From: Myxococcales bacterium
GTDB taxonomy: Bacteria > Myxococcota > Myxococcia > Myxococcales > Myxococcaceae
Length of the DNA stretch: 23,773 bases
Direction: 5' to 3'
Assembly (NCBI GenBank): GCA_003153055.1
Contig: PMBV01000075.1
Span: forward strand, 940 to 24,712
Below, piece after piece: positions 22,801 to 23,773 of this stretch; the first letter of the stretch is position 1; every line of letters starts with the position of its first letter. The notes under the pieces are model-generated. The model was not told the origin of the DNA and did no database searches. It saw only the letters and a list, made by a program, of their open reading frames with translations. The position numbers were made by a program, and so were the translations under genes.

Positions 22801-23773
22801 ACTCAAGGCTCCGTCGCCTCGATGAGGAAAAGCAGGCGCTGGCAGATTCGCTGGGCCTGGGCCAGCAGGAGCTCGAGCGCGTTCGCGTCCAGCTCCAGAC
22901 GGCGGTGGAGGCCCACGAGGCCGAGCTCCGCACCTCCGAGTGGAAGCACGCCGAGCTTCAAGAGCGGTTGGTGGGCACGAGAGCCGAGGTCGACCAGGCG
23001 CTGCGGGCCGCCAATGACGCCCGAGCAGCGGCGTCGGATGCTGGGCAGGTGGCGGCCCGGCTCGATGGGCAGCTCGCGGCCACTCGCGCGGCGCTCACCC
23101 AGGCGCGAGAGCAAGCCGATGAGTCCGAGCGCACGCTGACCGCGTTCGCCGAGGAGCGGGCGAATCTGGGGCTCGCTCGAGCCACGGCCGAGGCGGAGCA
23201 CGCCAACGCGCTGACAACCCTGGCGCAGGAGAGGGCCAAGCGGGAGACCGCCGAGGCTGAGCTGGAGCGGTTCCGTACGGTTCTCAGCGAGGGCCACGAG
23301 GGCCCGCTCGACGCTCAGCAACTCCTCCAGCTCAGGGTCGAGGAGACTCACCGGGCGAGCCAGGACCGCGACGCCCTTCGCCAGGAGTACGAGTCCAAGT
23401 TGGCAGCCGAGGCCGACGGGCGTCGGGTGGCGCTCGAGGCGGCATCGGCCGAGCTCCAGCGAGTGGTGGAGGAGGCCCGCGATTCGAGCGTGGCCGACGT
23501 TCAGCGGGCCGTGGACGCAGCGAAGGCGGAAGCGTCGGACGCCCTCGCTGCCCAGACAGAGGAGCATCAGCGAGCCCTGGAGGCCGCGGTCGCGCAGGCC
23601 ACCGCGGTCGAGCGAGAGGCAGTCCTGGTGGAGGCTCGGGCCACGCACGCCGCCGAGCTGGAGGCCGCGAGGGCCGAGGCGCAGGTTGGTCAGGCCGAGG
23701 AGTATCAGCGAGCCCTGGAGGCCGCCGTCGCGCAGGCCAGCGCGCTTGAGCGAGAGGCGGTCCTGGCGGAGGT
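19803..23773 (+). CDS. Methyltransferase-like domain fused to a giant coiled coil (partial, right edge)
   Basis: The frame opens at GTG 19803 (TTG 19797 also possible; a stop lies just before) and is uninterrupted to the window edge, at least 1,323 residues. Residues 1-225 form a globular domain with class I SAM-methyltransferase order: RRVLEVGAVASTQGQSAQF (motif I, glycines degenerate), VVAADADLEAV, FDLVLVADLGPYV and LARLVAKNGYLMGGLRN. From about residue 226 everything is a Leu/Glu/Ala/Arg/Gln-rich coiled coil with very few prolines and no visible globular insert. At the edge a 46-residue unit begins to repeat. Methyl-donor binding is doubtful because motif I lacks the usual G-x-G-x-G. The layout of a small N-terminal signalling-like domain on a long coiled coil recalls myxobacterial AglZ and FrzS, whose head domains are receivers; homology to them is not claimed. 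The C-terminus is not seen. Confidence 0.85.
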   Translation, partial: MSSTFRRLGQSELLPRYIFAESLYARRRVLEVGAVASTQGQSAQFLVTRGARLVVAADADLEAVQAAQQKLAGPTLRFRPTVFDDFESGSFDLVLVADLGPYVPAPELLRELARLVAKNGYLMGGLRNPSGLALSQVVDPEDATAPPTYGQLLDALSSHFASIEVATQSPVLGYQLAFERGEGLQVDGSLAGTSEAAYFVVVAGQEPVRTFDPTWVQLPPEPLAFTGGKLEEISSRARDSKERGDKLKEVLGKRTEELEVSTRALNESQQRLEAASEAVSRLTAQLESARERPEQLRDREELAIRIRQLEAELEVARQRAIDAEGRVSLARAELETQQRAQQEATATGLAAQEQARLERARREELTGQLEDTRGRLTQAYEELRGVQDEAAQVRLEHQRAALTLERYKEALTVKDGDLAQAKERELRLAQGQTDALAAVEHLKKNIEVAELEHQRLRAVVAEKEAECVSATRTLESEEKKRLDVIAQLERERAHVAALLSELKDRQAELAGSETELQAAQAAHARALRDVETLASSERHFRDLTHQYEARLTDSTNDIQQLSDQVAQLESAKDNEIARARRLELDLTTAVTSERAARERDEAQIAELEGKLRGLEEATAAVERARAEEARQRQELEGRTAALGSEVERLGVSHAAELAQLAHEKDTTLARERETLIDTQRRLEETAVAARADLQAAAEAQARHQTEAARALAALQNQLDEATRDMAGELAVFVAREQELIQERDVTRGELVALEQRYQTLEGDARHVSGRVAELETQAQTLLAAAREAEARAAEVRGELEARLEGARQETEDLRAQGRAALAELEEERRVSVERASRAEALGRELEDARREQQRTDTDLARAAERLAELERALSDAASRQAGLETVRDEVLSRLSVAEAQRVELEGRVQEVLEQAGHAAAELEGERALKAELEALLQSEREAVVGQLRAYEDRLGARQAEVERQAAARAVALDDLQRLRRDFEAQAEALRAEGLRAEELDSRLRRLDEEKQALADSLGLGQQELERVRVQLQTAVEAHEAELRTSEWKHAELQERLVGTRAEVDQALRAANDARAAASDAGQVAARLDGQLAATRAALTQAREQADESERTLTAFAEERANLGLARATAEAEHANALTTLAQERAKRETAEAELERFRTVLSEGHEGPLDAQQLLQLRVEETHRASQDRDALRQEYESKLAAEADGRRVALEAASAELQRVVEEARDSSVADVQRAVDAAKAEASDALAAQTEEHQRALEAAVAQATAVEREAVLVEARATHAAELEAARAEAQVGQAEEYQRALEAAVAQASALEREAVLAE
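23559..23773 (+). repeat. 138-base (46-codon) tandem repeat inside the coiled coil
   Basis: The unit starting at 23559 (EEHQRALEAAVAQAT ...) recurs at 23697 (EEYQRALEAAVAQAS ...), exactly 138 bases later and in frame; only a few bases differ over the 77 bases visible. The second unit is cut by the window edge, so copy number is unknown. Confidence 0.8.

Noticed and set aside
1..23773. CRISPR arrays, rRNA or tRNA genes
   Set aside because: No regularly spaced short repeats and no rRNA or tRNA signature seen by eye.

Overview
The window looks like chromosomal DNA from a high-GC member of the Myxococcota (delta-proteobacterial type). It may come from a metagenome assembly. Reasons: GC-rich codon use throughout; tetratricopeptide (TPR) lipoprotein-like genes, one ending in an AgmX/PglI-type (TonB-like) C-terminal domain typical of myxobacteria; a cytosolic-looking NamZ/DUF1343 gene; and a giant coiled-coil protein with a small globular N-terminal domain. 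All calls were made by eye; no database was searched.

Layout. (1) 1-1584: a GNAT acetyltransferase overlapping a TRAP-type solute-binding protein by GTGA. The start of the second gene is odd, and the left ~650 bases look even more GC-rich than the rest. (2) 1585-5443: a convergent intergenic region, then mutS2 and a tRNA-dihydrouridine synthase on the minus strand, separated by 166 bases that carry a long hairpin. (3) 5622-10170: a tight plus-strand run of a TPR protein, a TPR/AgmX-domain protein, NamZ-like exo-muramidase, a degenerate metallophosphoesterase-like protein and nadD; the last four are joined by overlaps or gaps of a few bases. (4) 10171-13465: a 3.3 kb accessory island with a 34-residue small ORF coupled to an unknown gene, a Uma2 nuclease, a frameshifted gene, an unknown gene, a stretch with no clear gene, and a hicB-hicA toxin-antitoxin pair. 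(5) 13466-13650: a second, decayed copy of the 3' end of nadD, so the island is bracketed by two direct copies of the nadD tail. (6) 13777-18898: a plus-strand cluster of M16 peptidase, Nudix hydrolase, thymidine kinase, uracil phosphoribosyltransferase-like protein and hypoxanthine phosphoribosyltransferase, i.e. nucleotide sanitation and salvage. (7) 18905-23773: a divergent pair made of a single-pass membrane protein (minus) and a methyltransferase-like/coiled-coil protein of more than 1,320 residues (plus) that runs off the right edge and ends there in a 138-base tandem repeat.

How they fit together. Regions 2, 3 and 6 are housekeeping: ribosome/DNA quality control, tRNA modification, cell-wall sugar recycling, NAD synthesis and base salvage. 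Region 4 is an insertion at the nadD 3' end, with toxin-antitoxin and Uma2 genes typical of mobile or addictive DNA but no integrase left. Region 7 is the most unusual protein architecture in the window. The two best leads are the duplicated nadD tail around the island and the pseudo-methyltransferase coiled-coil protein with its membrane-anchored divergent neighbour.
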